Assembly: GCA_034408685.1 (NCBI GenBank)
Contig: JAWXCP010000087.1
Span: 1 to 48,911, forward strand
DNA from: JANXVY01 sp034408685
GTDB taxonomy: Bacteria; Pseudomonadota; Alphaproteobacteria; Rhizobiales; Hyphomicrobiaceae
Length of the DNA: 48,911 nucleotides
Direction: 5' to 3'
In this document: in pieces, positions 26,483-34,863 of the stretch
Layout of the letters: every line of letters starts with the position of its first letter
Position numbering within the stretch: position 1 is the stretch's first letter
Position numbers and translations under genes: made by a program
Notes under the pieces: generated by a model
The model's database searches: none
What the model saw: only the letters and a program-made list of their open reading frames with translations
What the model was told of the DNA's origin: nothing

Positions 26483-27118
26483 CTAACGCTTCGCCAATAG
26501 TTTCATAACGATCCGCCGCCGCCTTGGAGCCGGCAACGCCGAGGTGGCTGCGGTGACCACGACCGTCCGCCGGGTCAGGAACGGCAGCAGGCGGACGAGG
26601 TCGGCTTTACGAAGTGCAATGCACCCCTCGGTCGGGCGGTAGCCGGGTCGGGTGAAGTGGGGGTTGGCGCAGTGCAGGAATATCGCGCTGCCGTGACCGC
26701 GAATGCGTGGGGCGTCGTTATGGCCAAGCACCACAACGATGTCGTACAGCCCGTCGTCGCGCCACATCCGCTCAGCGCTGGCGGGATACGGGTGGCGGAC
26801 AAGGCGATTGTAGTTGCGATCCGCCGGCGCATCGCACCAGCCGTCGTCGCGGCGCAGCGCGCGTCCTGGAAGGCCCGTTGTTCGCCAGCCGACCGACCCG
26901 CGCAACACCGCGCCGAGCCGGTCGGCGCGCCAATACACGGCACGCATTGGCCACCGACCAGCGGGCGTCGCGCCATCGCCTTCGCGCTTGCGACAGGATA
27001 TCCCGCCGCGCCCGATGGCGCACGGCAGCCGCAGCCAACCGGTCTCGATGAACCCGCGCGAGGCCTGAGCGTTTAGCGTCCGCAACACGAGATGGTGTAC
27101 GCCGCCGCCGGTTCGCAT
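26483..27118 (-). CDS. L,D-transpeptidase family protein (YkuD fold)
   Basis: The 211-residue protein ends in a YkuD catalytic region, AIFLHCANPHFTRPGYRPTEGCIALRKADLVRLL, with the nucleophilic Cys in TEGCIAL instead of the more common SHGC. Such enzymes cross-link or modify peptidoglycan or attach proteins to it. GGISCRKREGDGATPAGRWPM is the substrate-cleft start typical of this subgroup. No clear signal peptide is seen, so export is unproven. The frame is open to 27175; the ATG at 27118 has AGGA nine bases upstream and is preferred. It is divergent from the response regulator (134-base gap) and directly precedes the FGE-like gene. Confidence 0.82.
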   Translation of the reverse strand: MRTGGGVHHLVLRTLNAQASRGFIETGWLRLPCAIGRGGISCRKREGDGATPAGRWPMRAVYWRADRLGAVLRGSVGWRTTGLPGRALRRDDGWCDAPADRNYNRLVRHPYPASAERMWRDDGLYDIVVVLGHNDAPRIRGHGSAIFLHCANPHFTRPGYRPTEGCIALRKADLVRLLPFLTRRTVVVTAATSALPAPRRRRIVMKLLAKR

Positions 27119-27197
27119 ATATCTGTATCCTGACATGAATTGCCGACCGCCCATGCTTGGCCGAGCATGGTGCAACTTGGCCCAATTATGCCGTCAA

Positions 27198-27239
27198 ATC
27201 GACCGCCTGAAATCGACCGCCTGAGATCGACCGCCGACC
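27198..27239 (+). repeat. Three 14-base direct repeats upstream of the response regulator
   Basis: ATCGACCGCCTGAA begins at 27198, recurs at 27212 with one change and at 27226 with a diverged end. The array ends 12 bases before the response-regulator ATG and lies within the divergent promoter gap. It could be a binding array for a regulator, possibly the response regulator itself. Confidence 0.75.
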
Positions 27240-27251
27240 GGAGAGCAAACC

Positions 27252-27938
27252 ATGACGACCGCCCGCCGTATCCTGCTTGTCGACGACGACAACGACCTGC
27301 GGGCCGCGTTACACGACCAGCTCTCTCTCCACGACGAGTTCGACGTTGCGCAGGTCGATACGGCGCGCAAGGGGCTCGAATTCGCCAAAGCCAATAATCC
27401 CGACCTCGTGCTGTTCGACGTGTCGCTGCCGGATATGGATGGCCGCGAGGCGGTTAAAGTGTTGCGCAAGTCGGGCTTCAAGAGCCCGATCATCATGTTG
27501 ACCGGCAATACGTCTGACGCCGACCAGATCCTCGGGCTGGATGCGGGCGCCAACGACTACGTGCTGAAGCCGTTCAAGTTTGCCGTGCTGCTCGCCCGCA
27601 TCCGCGCGCAATTGCGCCAACACGAGCAGAGCGAAGACGCGGTGTTCACCATCGGGCCGTTCACATTCAAGCCGGCCGCCAAGATGTTGCTCGACGAGAA
27701 AAGCGCCAAGGTCCGGCTGACCGAAAAAGAAACGTCGATCCTGAAATACCTGTTCCGTTCCGGCGGCAAGGTCGTGTCCCGCGAAACGCTGCTGCACGAG
27801 GTGTGGGGCTACAACGCCGGCGTCACGACGCATACGCTGGAAACGCACATCTACCGCTTGCGCCAAAAAATCGAAACCGACCCGTCGAACGCGCAACTGC
27901 TGGTGACGGAGAGCGGCGGCTACAAGCTCATGCCATGA
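27252..27938 (+). CDS. OmpR-family response regulator (CenR-like)
   Basis: The 228-residue protein has a receiver domain (ILLVDDDNDLRAAL, phosphoacceptor Asp in LVLFDVSLPDMDG, MLTGNTSD, Lys in DYVLKPFKF) and a winged-helix output domain with VRLTEKETSILKYLFRSGGKVVSRETLLHEVWGYNAGVTTHTLETHIYRLRQKIE. The wording is close to a widely conserved alphaproteobacterial regulator that I associate with CenR, the cell-envelope regulator; this is from memory and unverified. No histidine kinase is adjacent. GGAGAG precedes the ATG. The divergent L,D-transpeptidase gene would suit an envelope regulator. Confidence 0.85.
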   Translation: MTTARRILLVDDDNDLRAALHDQLSLHDEFDVAQVDTARKGLEFAKANNPDLVLFDVSLPDMDGREAVKVLRKSGFKSPIIMLTGNTSDADQILGLDAGANDYVLKPFKFAVLLARIRAQLRQHEQSEDAVFTIGPFTFKPAAKMLLDEKSAKVRLTEKETSILKYLFRSGGKVVSRETLLHEVWGYNAGVTTHTLETHIYRLRQKIETDPSNAQLLVTESGGYKLMP

Positions 27939-28095
27939 CCGCTGGCGCGTCCTCCGCCGCCAGCCTGAGCTGTTATCCCCGCAATCCTCAGACTTAACAC
28001 CGGAAACCGCGCCACTAACGCCAGTTGGCCACGGACTTTGACCCAGCACCGCGAATCGCCGCTTCTCCCAACTGTGGTTACGGGAGATGAAGACG

Positions 28096-28740
28096 ATGGC
28101 GCTCGATATCGTCGTGCAAAGTTTGCTCAAGGTGGAGCTGTTTGCCGGGCTCAAACCGCTGCAGGTCGCCGAAATCGCGCGGCAGGCTGACCGGATCGTC
28201 TACCGCCCCGGCCAATCGATCATCACGGAAGGCGAGCCGGGCGACGCCGCGGTGCTGATCGTCAAAGGTGACGCCGTGCGCATAGCAGCCGGTTCGCCAG
28301 CAACGCCGGTTCAGGCCGTGCCGGATGGTTCGCTGGTTGGCGAGCTGGCGATGCTGATCGAAACGCTGCACGGGTCGACCGTGGTCGCGCGCGGGGTGAC
28401 ACGGGCGATCCGGATTGGCCGGATGGCGCTACACGAGCAGATGGCGCAAGACCCTGCCGTCGCAATCACACTCGCGAGCAATATGTCGAAGCGGTTGACG
28501 GCGGTGGCCCAGGAACTGTCGCGGATCGATCGCGCACTGGAGGCAGCCGGACGTGCGGCTCTGCCAGCGGATCTGAACGGCGGGGGGCCAGATAACGCGC
28601 CCGGCATGCCCGGCAACAATGTATCGGATTTGGCACTCTCGGAATTAACCGCGCGCGACCCATCCGAACTTATCGGCAACTTGGCCCAGTTAGGACCAAT
28701 GACCGGCGCAGGTTCGCGGCAGCTCTCGCCGCTGCACTGA
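28096..28740 (+). CDS. Cyclic-nucleotide-binding domain protein without HTH
   Basis: The 214-residue protein has an N-terminal cNMP-binding fold: LLKVELFAGLKPLQVAEIARQADRIVYRPGQSIITEGEPGDAAVLIVKGDAVRI, then GSLVGELAMLIETLHGSTVVARGVTRAIRI, with GELAML matching the phosphate-binding cassette. The Arg usually contacting the phosphate is not evident there, so ligand binding is uncertain. After residue 150 it is Ala/Gly/Pro-rich and low in structure, with no DNA-binding helix-turn-helix, so it is not a CRP-type activator. The ATG at 28096 has GGGAG nine bases upstream; the ATG at 28087 is too close to that site. It lies downstream of the response regulator (157-base gap). Confidence 0.75.
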   Translation: MALDIVVQSLLKVELFAGLKPLQVAEIARQADRIVYRPGQSIITEGEPGDAAVLIVKGDAVRIAAGSPATPVQAVPDGSLVGELAMLIETLHGSTVVARGVTRAIRIGRMALHEQMAQDPAVAITLASNMSKRLTAVAQELSRIDRALEAAGRAALPADLNGGGPDNAPGMPGNNVSDLALSELTARDPSELIGNLAQLGPMTGAGSRQLSPLH

Positions 28741-28790
28741 GCACAGTGTTGTCAAGACCGTGGTTGACGGTCTAACGCGCGACGTCAACC

Positions 28791-28815
28791 GACCGCTCGC
28801 TACAAGCGTGCGGTC
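28791..28815. terminator. Hairpin at the 3' end of rpmF
   Basis: GACCGCTCGC and its near-complement face each other across a tiny loop, with one mismatch. The stem overlaps the rpmF stop codon and lies between the converging cNMP-domain and rpmF genes. A second short stem, AGACCGT/ACGGTCT, is at 28755-28773. Neither is followed by a T run, so termination strength is doubtful. Confidence 0.4.
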
Positions 28816-28999
28816 AAACTTCCGTCTTGACCTCGAGAACCTGACGGCCGCGATATTTGCCCGTCTTGAGGTCGATGTGGTGCGGGCGACGGCGTTCGCC
28901 GCTGTCCTTGTCCTCGACGTGCGCCGCCGGGATCAAGGCATGATTGGCGCGGCGCTGGCCCCGCTTCATTTTCGTCACGCGCTTCCTCGGAACAGCCAC
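28814..28999 (-). CDS. rpmF: 50S ribosomal protein L32
   Basis: The 61-residue basic protein reads (V)AVPRKRVTKMKRGQRRANH, then AAHVEDKDSGERRRPHHIDLKTGKYRGRQVL, which is the alphaproteobacterial L32 form: the Cys zinc ribbon is replaced by EDKDSGE...HHIDLKTG. The start is GTG at 28999 with GAGGAG six bases upstream. The frame remains open to 29185, but the extension has no family support. L32 is a component of the large ribosomal subunit. Confidence 0.92.
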   Translation of the reverse strand: MAVPRKRVTKMKRGQRRANHALIPAAHVEDKDSGERRRPHHIDLKTGKYRGRQVLEVKTEV

Positions 29000-29212
29000 G
29001 GTCGTCTCCTCATGAGTCTCAAGCCGCAGCCAAGTCGGCCGCGAAGATGGGGTTGACCAGCTCAAGCATGGCACCAGCCGGGCTGACAAAGCCCGAAGCG
29101 CACACGCGATCCGATCGGAAACCGCCGCGTATAGCGCCTTCCCGCCGGTCTGGCCAGAAAGAAATGGCAGCTGAATTATCGCCACACAACGCCGCGAGCG
29201 AAATCGAGCCGG

Positions 29213-29980
29213 TCAGATCGTGGTGACCGACGCCGCCCGGTCACGCGCCGTAAACCCTGACGTTTTCGAACCAGCTGGAGCCGTGCCAACCGCGAAAGTT
29301 CCGGCATCGACCGGCCAATCCTGGCACTGCCGGGAGACATCGGCCAGAATATCAGCCGCCGCCGTCAGCTTCGATCGCGACAGGTCGGCGGTCCACCGCT
29401 CCGGAATACCGAGCGCGCCGGCCTGCGACAGGCTGTCATGGTCAACGCCGAGATACAGTACGATCCAGCCGTGCTCGTGCTGGTTGCGCTGGAGCACACG
29501 GCGCACGCGGTCGGCGGTGAACCCGCGCGAGCCGGTATCGAGCCCATCGGTCAGGATGGCGAGCACGCGCCGCTCGGACCGGTCGGACAGGCAGTCGAGC
29601 AGTCCGGCCGAATAGCCAACGGCGTCAAACAGTGGCGTCCGGCCGCCGGGCCGGTATTCGGCCTCGCGCAGGAACGGGCACGCGTCGGCGCGCGTGCGGT
29701 CGCGCACCGTCTCGATGGCGTGGCTGTTGAACACCGTCAGCGAAAGCCGCGTGCGGGCGGCGGCGGGGCCATCGTGCAATCGGGCGAGATAGCGGTTCAC
29801 GGCCGCGACGGCCGGTTTGCGGCTGACTTCCATCGATCCCGAGGCGTCGAGCAAAAGCGACACGTGCAATCGCGCCGGACCCGCGTCGATTGAGGCGCGG
29901 CGGCAATCGCCGCGAACGCTGTCGGGTCGCAAGCTTGAGTCGAAGGAAGACGGGATGGACAGGTATGACGGGGTAGACAT
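29213..29980 (-). CDS. von Willebrand factor A domain protein
   Basis: The 255-residue protein carries a vWA domain with an intact MIDAS metal site: DASGSM, Thr in GGRTPLFDAVG and Asp in LAILTDGLDTGS. The fold binds protein partners through a divalent cation. No signal peptide or membrane segment is present, so it is likely cytosolic. The open frame extends to 30154, but the ATG at 29980 is preceded by GGGAGAG and matches the domain start better. It lies 204 bases after the TIR-STAND-TPR gene on the same strand. vWA proteins accompany NTPases in many predicted conflict and regulatory systems, so a functional link is plausible but unproven. Confidence 0.82.
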   Translation of the reverse strand: MSTPSYLSIPSSFDSSLRPDSVRGDCRRASIDAGPARLHVSLLLDASGSMEVSRKPAVAAVNRYLARLHDGPAAARTRLSLTVFNSHAIETVRDRTRADACPFLREAEYRPGGRTPLFDAVGYSAGLLDCLSDRSERRVLAILTDGLDTGSRGFTADRVRRVLQRNQHEHGWIVLYLGVDHDSLSQAGALGIPERWTADLSRSKLTAAADILADVSRQCQDWPVDAGTFAVGTAPAGSKTSGFTARDRAASVTTI

Positions 29981-30184
29981 TGGGCTTCTCTCCCGGGTTG
30001 CCAGCGCGGCGAGGGGCGGCCCTCTAACGGGCACCGTCTCAACGGGCTGGCGAAAAAGACGCACCTGAACGCTGCCCGAGCGGCACGGCCTCGGTGTGGC
30101 CTGCGTGTGTCCATTTGTGGGGCGGTCGGGAGGCGGGCGATCGGACCACACCATTTGGCCACCACCATTTGGGTCAGGCCGCGC

Positions 30185-33100
30185 TCAACCGCCGAGCACG
30201 CGCCGCAACCAGGTTTTGGCCGGGGATGGCGGCGGCGGGGATGGCGACGGTTGGGATGGCGGCGGGCTGCGTGAGGACGCGCCAACCGGTGACAACTGCG
30301 CCGTCAGCGCTTTGTATTCGGCGGAATGGCAGCCCCAGCCGTCGTCGATCCAGCGTTTGGCGACCGCCAGATGCGGCGCGGCGGCGGCGGTGTTGCCAGC
30401 CGCGATCGCAATCGCAGCGCGGACCAGCGCCACGTCGGGCACCCGGCGCTGGTAGCCGGTGTCGGTGATGATGGCGTGGGCGGCGTCCGTGAGGCCGGTG
30501 GCGGTGGCCACCGCATCGGGCTCTGCGCGCGCGAGTGTGAGGCGGGCGCGCTCGAGTGCGATATCGGCCCGGAACAGTTTCATGCCGGAGCGGTCGGCGA
30601 TGTCGGCGGCGTCGTTCAGGTACTGGGCGGCGAGGGCGTGGTCGCCGGTGACGCGGAACAGCGCGGCTCTGGCGAGATAGCCGCGGGGGATGAACTCGGA
30701 GGCTCCAGCCCCATGCAGGCCGTCGACGGCGGCGTCGAGATGCACGCGGGCGGCGGCGAGATCGCCCTCCGCCAACGCGGCCCGGCCAAGGGACAGGGTG
30801 TCGAGGGCGATGTCGAGGAGCCAGTTGTTGGCTTGGGCGACTTGGATGGCTTTATTCGCCCGCCGCCGCACGTCGGCGGCGTCGCCGCGCGAAAGCAGCA
30901 GGTCGCAGGACCGCGCGCCCTGGACCGAATAGAGCAGGGGGTAGCTCGCCTGCCGTGCTGCCTGCCGCGCCTCGGCGTCAATGAACAGTTGGGTGGCCTC
31001 AGTCAGCGCGCCGGCCTGATGCAGCGCGTCGGCGAGCGTGGTGCGTGTGTATAGGCGCTGGAACCCGGCGTTCGCGTCACTGTCGGCCATGGCGTCGGCG
31101 TGCGCGACGGCCTCACGCGCGGCATCGACGCTGGCGGCGATCTGACCAATGGCGAGCCGCACCTCGCTGAGGTTGCCTGCCTGATTTGCGGCGTTGTGCC
31201 AGTCCTGGGCGGCTGCGAAGCGTTTCAGCGCTTCAGCCAGCGGTGCCTCCGCCTCGGCGATGCGGCCCAGCGCGCGCAGGCGAAACGCGGCCTCCCCCAG
31301 TATCAGCGACTGGTCGGCCTCGGCGAGGTTGGCCGATGGCTTGCTAAACGGCGCATCGAAAAAGTGGGCGAGTGCGGACAGATCCGCGCCGTACGCGCCG
31401 AGCTTTTTGACCGCAAATGCCTGATTGCCGCGCGTGATGCGCGGAAAGTACACCTCGTAAAACGCCGCATCCTGTCCGCCCGCCGCGCAGCCATGGGCGA
31501 TGGCCGAGAACAGCGGCTCCATGCCCTTGACGGTGTCCGGCAGGGCCTTGTCGAGCGCTGCCTTGAAGCTGGCGTCGTCGAGGCCATCCAACGCCGCCTG
31601 CAGCAGCGAAGGCGCGATGCCACGCAGCACGGGGGGCAGGAGGTACTGCTTGTCCGCCGGAAACTGCCCGGCCATCAGCGCGCCGAACCACTGCTGGAAG
31701 GTCTCGGCACCGCGCGCCCCCGCCAACGCCAGCAGCCCATAGCGCACGGGATCGTGGAACGCGGGCGGAATGTCCTTCAGCTTGTAGTGCTCATACAGCC
31801 TCAGGTTGGCCGCCCGGAACGCCTCCGGCTTGGCCAACTTCAATCGCTGCCCGAAATACTCGCGCACCAGGGGATGCGCGTCGATCTCGCCCGGCACGGT
31901 CTCAGGAAGCAGCAGTTTCAATTTGCGCAGCGCCGAAACGGCGAACGTCCACTGCTCGCCCGTCAGGCCCGCCAGATGGTCCGTGAGCCCAGGTATCGGA
32001 TCGGCCTTCAACACATCAAGCGCCGCGCGCTCGGCCGGCCGGTCGAACAGCCCGATGAGATACAGCAGCGCCAACTGGCGGCCGGCCGCACTGGCTTCGG
32101 CAGTGCCTGACACCTCGTTCGCGCGGTCTTCGAACAGGATCTCGTAGCGCCGCATCATCACGTAGCTGTCCTGGCTGACCTCGGGCGAGGTCAGCGCGCG
32201 CGTGATCTCCTCGCTGCTCGGCAGCAGGTGGCCGGTTACGGCCTCGGCATAGGTCGCCAGCAAGTTGAGGCTGAGCGCATGGCCCTTGAGTAGGTCGACG
32301 GCCTCGGTCAATTCCTTCTCGCCCGCCTTGAGCCCGAGCACCTTGAGCAGCGTGACGCCGTGGTGCGTGGCGAGCTGGTTGAGGCCGACCTTCTCGATGG
32401 CTGGCGGCTTACCCGCTTTCAATTGGGGAAGCGGAATGCGCGTCGTGACGATCGCCATGCCGTTCATTTGCAGCGACAGCCGCTTGAACAGCGCGATGAG
32501 CCCGTCGTCCTTTAGTTCACCGGTGAGGCCGTGCTGTCCGGCTGGATATTGCAACGGCTCCAATCCATCGAGCACGAGCAGGGTCTTTTTCGCGTTGATC
32601 AATTCGGCCAGCGTCTCGCCGCGTCGGTTGGCGTTGGTGAGCGGCTCGCCCGTGTAGGCAAACCAGGCGAGCGCCTCGTCGAAGAAGCCGTCCGCGTCGC
32701 CCTGGCGGTTGTCGTCGGTGCCTTGGGAATAAAACGACCAGCAGTAGACGCGCGCGGCCCCGCGCCAATCGTCGTTGGCCATGTTGGCGAGGAACGTGTT
32801 GATGAGCGCGGTTTTGCCGGTGCCGCCCATGGCGTCGAGCACGAACAGGCGGGTTTTGCCGGTGGCCCACGCGGTGTCGAGCGCGGCGAGTTCCGCGTCG
32901 CGCCCGATCAGATATTCCCCGCCCGAGGCGGGCATGCGGTTTTCTATTTTAACGGTCGGCGCGCCGCGCGTCTTGAGCCGCGCGATCTCGTCGATCAGCG
33001 GCTGCGGGTTGGTCAGTATCGCCGATAGCTTGCCAGCGTTGACGGGTTTGATGGCGGCGTCCAAGCCCGCCGGATCGAACCCGTCGATCAGCAGCGGCAG

Positions 33101-33373
33101 GTATTTCTCGCCAAAGACGGCGCCAATGGCTTCGTTATAGACCCACTTGGACGCAGCCGAATTGTCCGACCACAGCACCACGACCGAGGCCGAGCGACGG
33201 TGGGCGGCTGGAAGCGCCACGTCGACATGCTCGCCGATCCCAAGATTGCGCTCGTCACGAAACGGCGTCAGCCCTTGGGCGACCAGAAGGGTCTCCAAGG
33301 CAATCGCGTGCGCGCGATCTTTACGGGAGTACGAGATGAAAACATCGTATTCGGCGGTCGAAACAGTTGCCAT
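30185..33373 (-). CDS. TIR-STAND NTPase-TPR protein (NLR-like)
   Basis: The product is 1062 residues from an ATG with an AGAGGG site. Residues 5-125 are a TIR domain: YDVFISYSRKDRAHAIALETLL, with the putative NADase Glu81 in SKWVYNEAIG. A STAND/NB-ARC-type NTPase follows, with Walker A GGTGKTALI near residue 180, Walker B KTLLVLDGLEPLQ near 260 and a winged-helix-like segment with AHPLVREYFGQRL. From about 600 to 1020 the protein is alpha-helical TPR-type (AEAPLAEALKRFAAAQDWHNAANQAGNLSEVR). It ends in a Pro/Ser-rich tail. This is the layout of bacterial NLR-like immune proteins: TPR senses, STAND oligomerises, TIR acts. The gene begins 90 bases downstream of hslU and is followed by the vWA gene. 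The target is unknown. Confidence 0.87.
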   Translation of the reverse strand: MATVSTAEYDVFISYSRKDRAHAIALETLLVAQGLTPFRDERNLGIGEHVDVALPAAHRRSASVVVLWSDNSAASKWVYNEAIGAVFGEKYLPLLIDGFDPAGLDAAIKPVNAGKLSAILTNPQPLIDEIARLKTRGAPTVKIENRMPASGGEYLIGRDAELAALDTAWATGKTRLFVLDAMGGTGKTALINTFLANMANDDWRGAARVYCWSFYSQGTDDNRQGDADGFFDEALAWFAYTGEPLTNANRRGETLAELINAKKTLLVLDGLEPLQYPAGQHGLTGELKDDGLIALFKRLSLQMNGMAIVTTRIPLPQLKAGKPPAIEKVGLNQLATHHGVTLLKVLGLKAGEKELTEAVDLLKGHALSLNLLATYAEAVTGHLLPSSEEITRALTSPEVSQDSYVMMRRYEILFEDRANEVSGTAEASAAGRQLALLYLIGLFDRPAERAALDVLKADPIPGLTDHLAGLTGEQWTFAVSALRKLKLLLPETVPGEIDAHPLVREYFGQRLKLAKPEAFRAANLRLYEHYKLKDIPPAFHDPVRYGLLALAGARGAETFQQWFGALMAGQFPADKQYLLPPVLRGIAPSLLQAALDGLDDASFKAALDKALPDTVKGMEPLFSAIAHGCAAGGQDAAFYEVYFPRITRGNQAFAVKKLGAYGADLSALAHFFDAPFSKPSANLAEADQSLILGEAAFRLRALGRIAEAEAPLAEALKRFAAAQDWHNAANQAGNLSEVRLAIGQIAASVDAAREAVAHADAMADSDANAGFQRLYTRTTLADALHQAGALTEATQLFIDAEARQAARQASYPLLYSVQGARSCDLLLSRGDAADVRRRANKAIQVAQANNWLLDIALDTLSLGRAALAEGDLAAARVHLDAAVDGLHGAGASEFIPRGYLARAALFRVTGDHALAAQYLNDAADIADRSGMKLFRADIALERARLTLARAEPDAVATATGLTDAAHAIITDTGYQRRVPDVALVRAAIAIAAGNTAAAAPHLAVAKRWIDDGWGCHSAEYKALTAQLSPVGASSRSPPPSQPSPSPPPPSPAKTWLRRVLGG

Positions 33374-33393
33374 GGCCCCGCCCTCTAAAAAAC

Positions 33394-33418
33394 CCGCCCA
33401 ACCTAACCGCCAAACGAC
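33394..33418. repeat. 25-base dispersed motif, copy 2 (before the TIR-STAND gene)
   Basis: It matches 23 of 25 bases of the motif at 22285-22309. It lies in the 90-base gap between the hslU stop and the TIR-STAND start, 20 bases before that start. Confidence 0.8.
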
Positions 33419-33463
33419 CCGTCGCGCAATGTCAGCCGTGCGACGGGCTGCGACGGGCAAAGC

Positions 33464-34777
33464 TCACAAAATGAACTTCGACAGGTCGACGTTTTTGGTC
33501 AGGTCGTCGAGGCGGGTTTTGACGTAAGCCGCGTCGATGGTCAGCGTCTGGCCAGCCTTGTCGGAGGCCTCAAAGCTGATCTCGTCGAGCACCCGTTCGA
33601 GCACCGTCATCAACCGCCGCGCACCGATGTTTTCGACCCGCGCGTTGACCTCGACGGCGGCATCGGCCAGCGCGTCGACGGCATCGTCGGTGAACACCAA
33701 GTTGACTTTTTCCGTCGCCATAAGCGCGGTGTATTGCTTGAGCAAGCTCGCTTCCGGCTCGGTCAGGATGCGGCGCAGGTCGTTGCGATCAAGCGGCTTC
33801 AACTCGACTCTGATCGGCAACCGCCCCTGAAGCTCCGGCAGCAGATCAGACGGCTTCGACACATGGAAAGCGCCCGACGCAATGAACAAGATGTGGTCGG
33901 TCTTGACCGGCCCGTACTTGGTCGAAACCGTGGTGCCCTCGATCAATGGCAGCAGGTCACGCTGCACACCTTCGCGGCTGACATCGGCGCCCGAGCGGGA
34001 ACCGTCCGAACTCGAACAGATCTTGTCGATTTCATCGAGAAACACGATGCCGTTATTCTCGGCGGCAAAAATGGCTTCGGCCGCGATCTGCTCGTTGTCG
34101 ATGAGCTTGTCGCTTTCCTCGCCGATCAGCAGTTCGTGGCTGTCACGGATCAAGATCTTGCGCGTCTTGGTGCGCCCCGCGAACGCCTTGCCGAGCATGT
34201 CGGACAGGTTGATCGCGCCCATCGACGCGCCGGGCTGCCCGGGGATGTCAAACATCGGCATTCCGCCGCCGGTGTCAGCGACCTGCAGTTCGATTTCCTT
34301 GTCGTCAAGTTCGCCAGTGCGCAGGCGCTTGCGGAAGCTGTCGCGGGTCGCAGGCGAGGCGGTCGAGCCGACCAGGATATCGAGCACGCGGTCCTCGGCG
34401 GCCTTCTCGGCACGCGCGCGGACGTCCTTGCGCCGGGTCTGGCGGACGAGGCCGGTTGCGACCTCCATCAGATCGCGCACGATGCTGTCGACGTCGCGGC
34501 CGACGTAGCCGACCTCGGTGAACTTGGTCGCCTCGACCTTGAGGAACGGCGCGTTGGCGAGCCGCGCGAGGCGCCGCGAGATCTCGGTCTTGCCGACGCC
34601 GGTCGGCCCGATCATCAAAATGTTCTTCGGGTTGATCTCGTCCTTGAGGTCGCCGACGACTTGCTGGCGACGCCAACGGTTGCGCAACGCGATGGCAACG
34701 GCGCGTTTCGCGTCCAGCTGGCCGACGATGTAGCGGTCGAGTTCGGAGACGATCTCGCGCGGAGAAAAGGTGGTCAT
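33464..34777 (-). CDS. hslU: ATP-dependent protease ATPase subunit HslU
   Basis: The 437-residue AAA+ unfoldase has the HslU start FSPREIVSELDRYIVGQLDAKRAVAIALRNRWRR, Walker A MIGPTGVGKTEISRRLA, Walker B GIVFLDEIDKI and the C-terminal LSKFIL tail that docks into HslV. The pore loop lies in KVEATKFTEVGYVGRDV. GGAAG stands five bases before the ATG. The peptidase gene hslV, normally directly upstream, is absent: the upstream neighbour is the ligase-like gene, after an 86-base gap. HslV must be encoded elsewhere or HslU acts alone. Confidence 0.95.
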   Translation of the reverse strand: MTTFSPREIVSELDRYIVGQLDAKRAVAIALRNRWRRQQVVGDLKDEINPKNILMIGPTGVGKTEISRRLARLANAPFLKVEATKFTEVGYVGRDVDSIVRDLMEVATGLVRQTRRKDVRARAEKAAEDRVLDILVGSTASPATRDSFRKRLRTGELDDKEIELQVADTGGGMPMFDIPGQPGASMGAINLSDMLGKAFAGRTKTRKILIRDSHELLIGEESDKLIDNEQIAAEAIFAAENNGIVFLDEIDKICSSSDGSRSGADVSREGVQRDLLPLIEGTTVSTKYGPVKTDHILFIASGAFHVSKPSDLLPELQGRLPIRVELKPLDRNDLRRILTEPEASLLKQYTALMATEKVNLVFTDDAVDALADAAVEVNARVENIGARRLMTVLERVLDEISFEASDKAGQTLTIDAAYVKTRLDDLTKNVDLSKFIL

Positions 34778-34863
34778 CGGGACTTCCGTGTCTTTCGTGA
34801 ACGTGGCGTGCCGTGATTGAACGATGAGAGCGGTAGACTATCCTGCCGTCGCGGTTTTAGCCA

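Noticed and set aside
29000..29185. N-terminal extension of L32 up to an ATG at 29185
   Set aside because: The GTG at 28999 has a clear ribosome site and matches the family start; the extension has no L32-like content.
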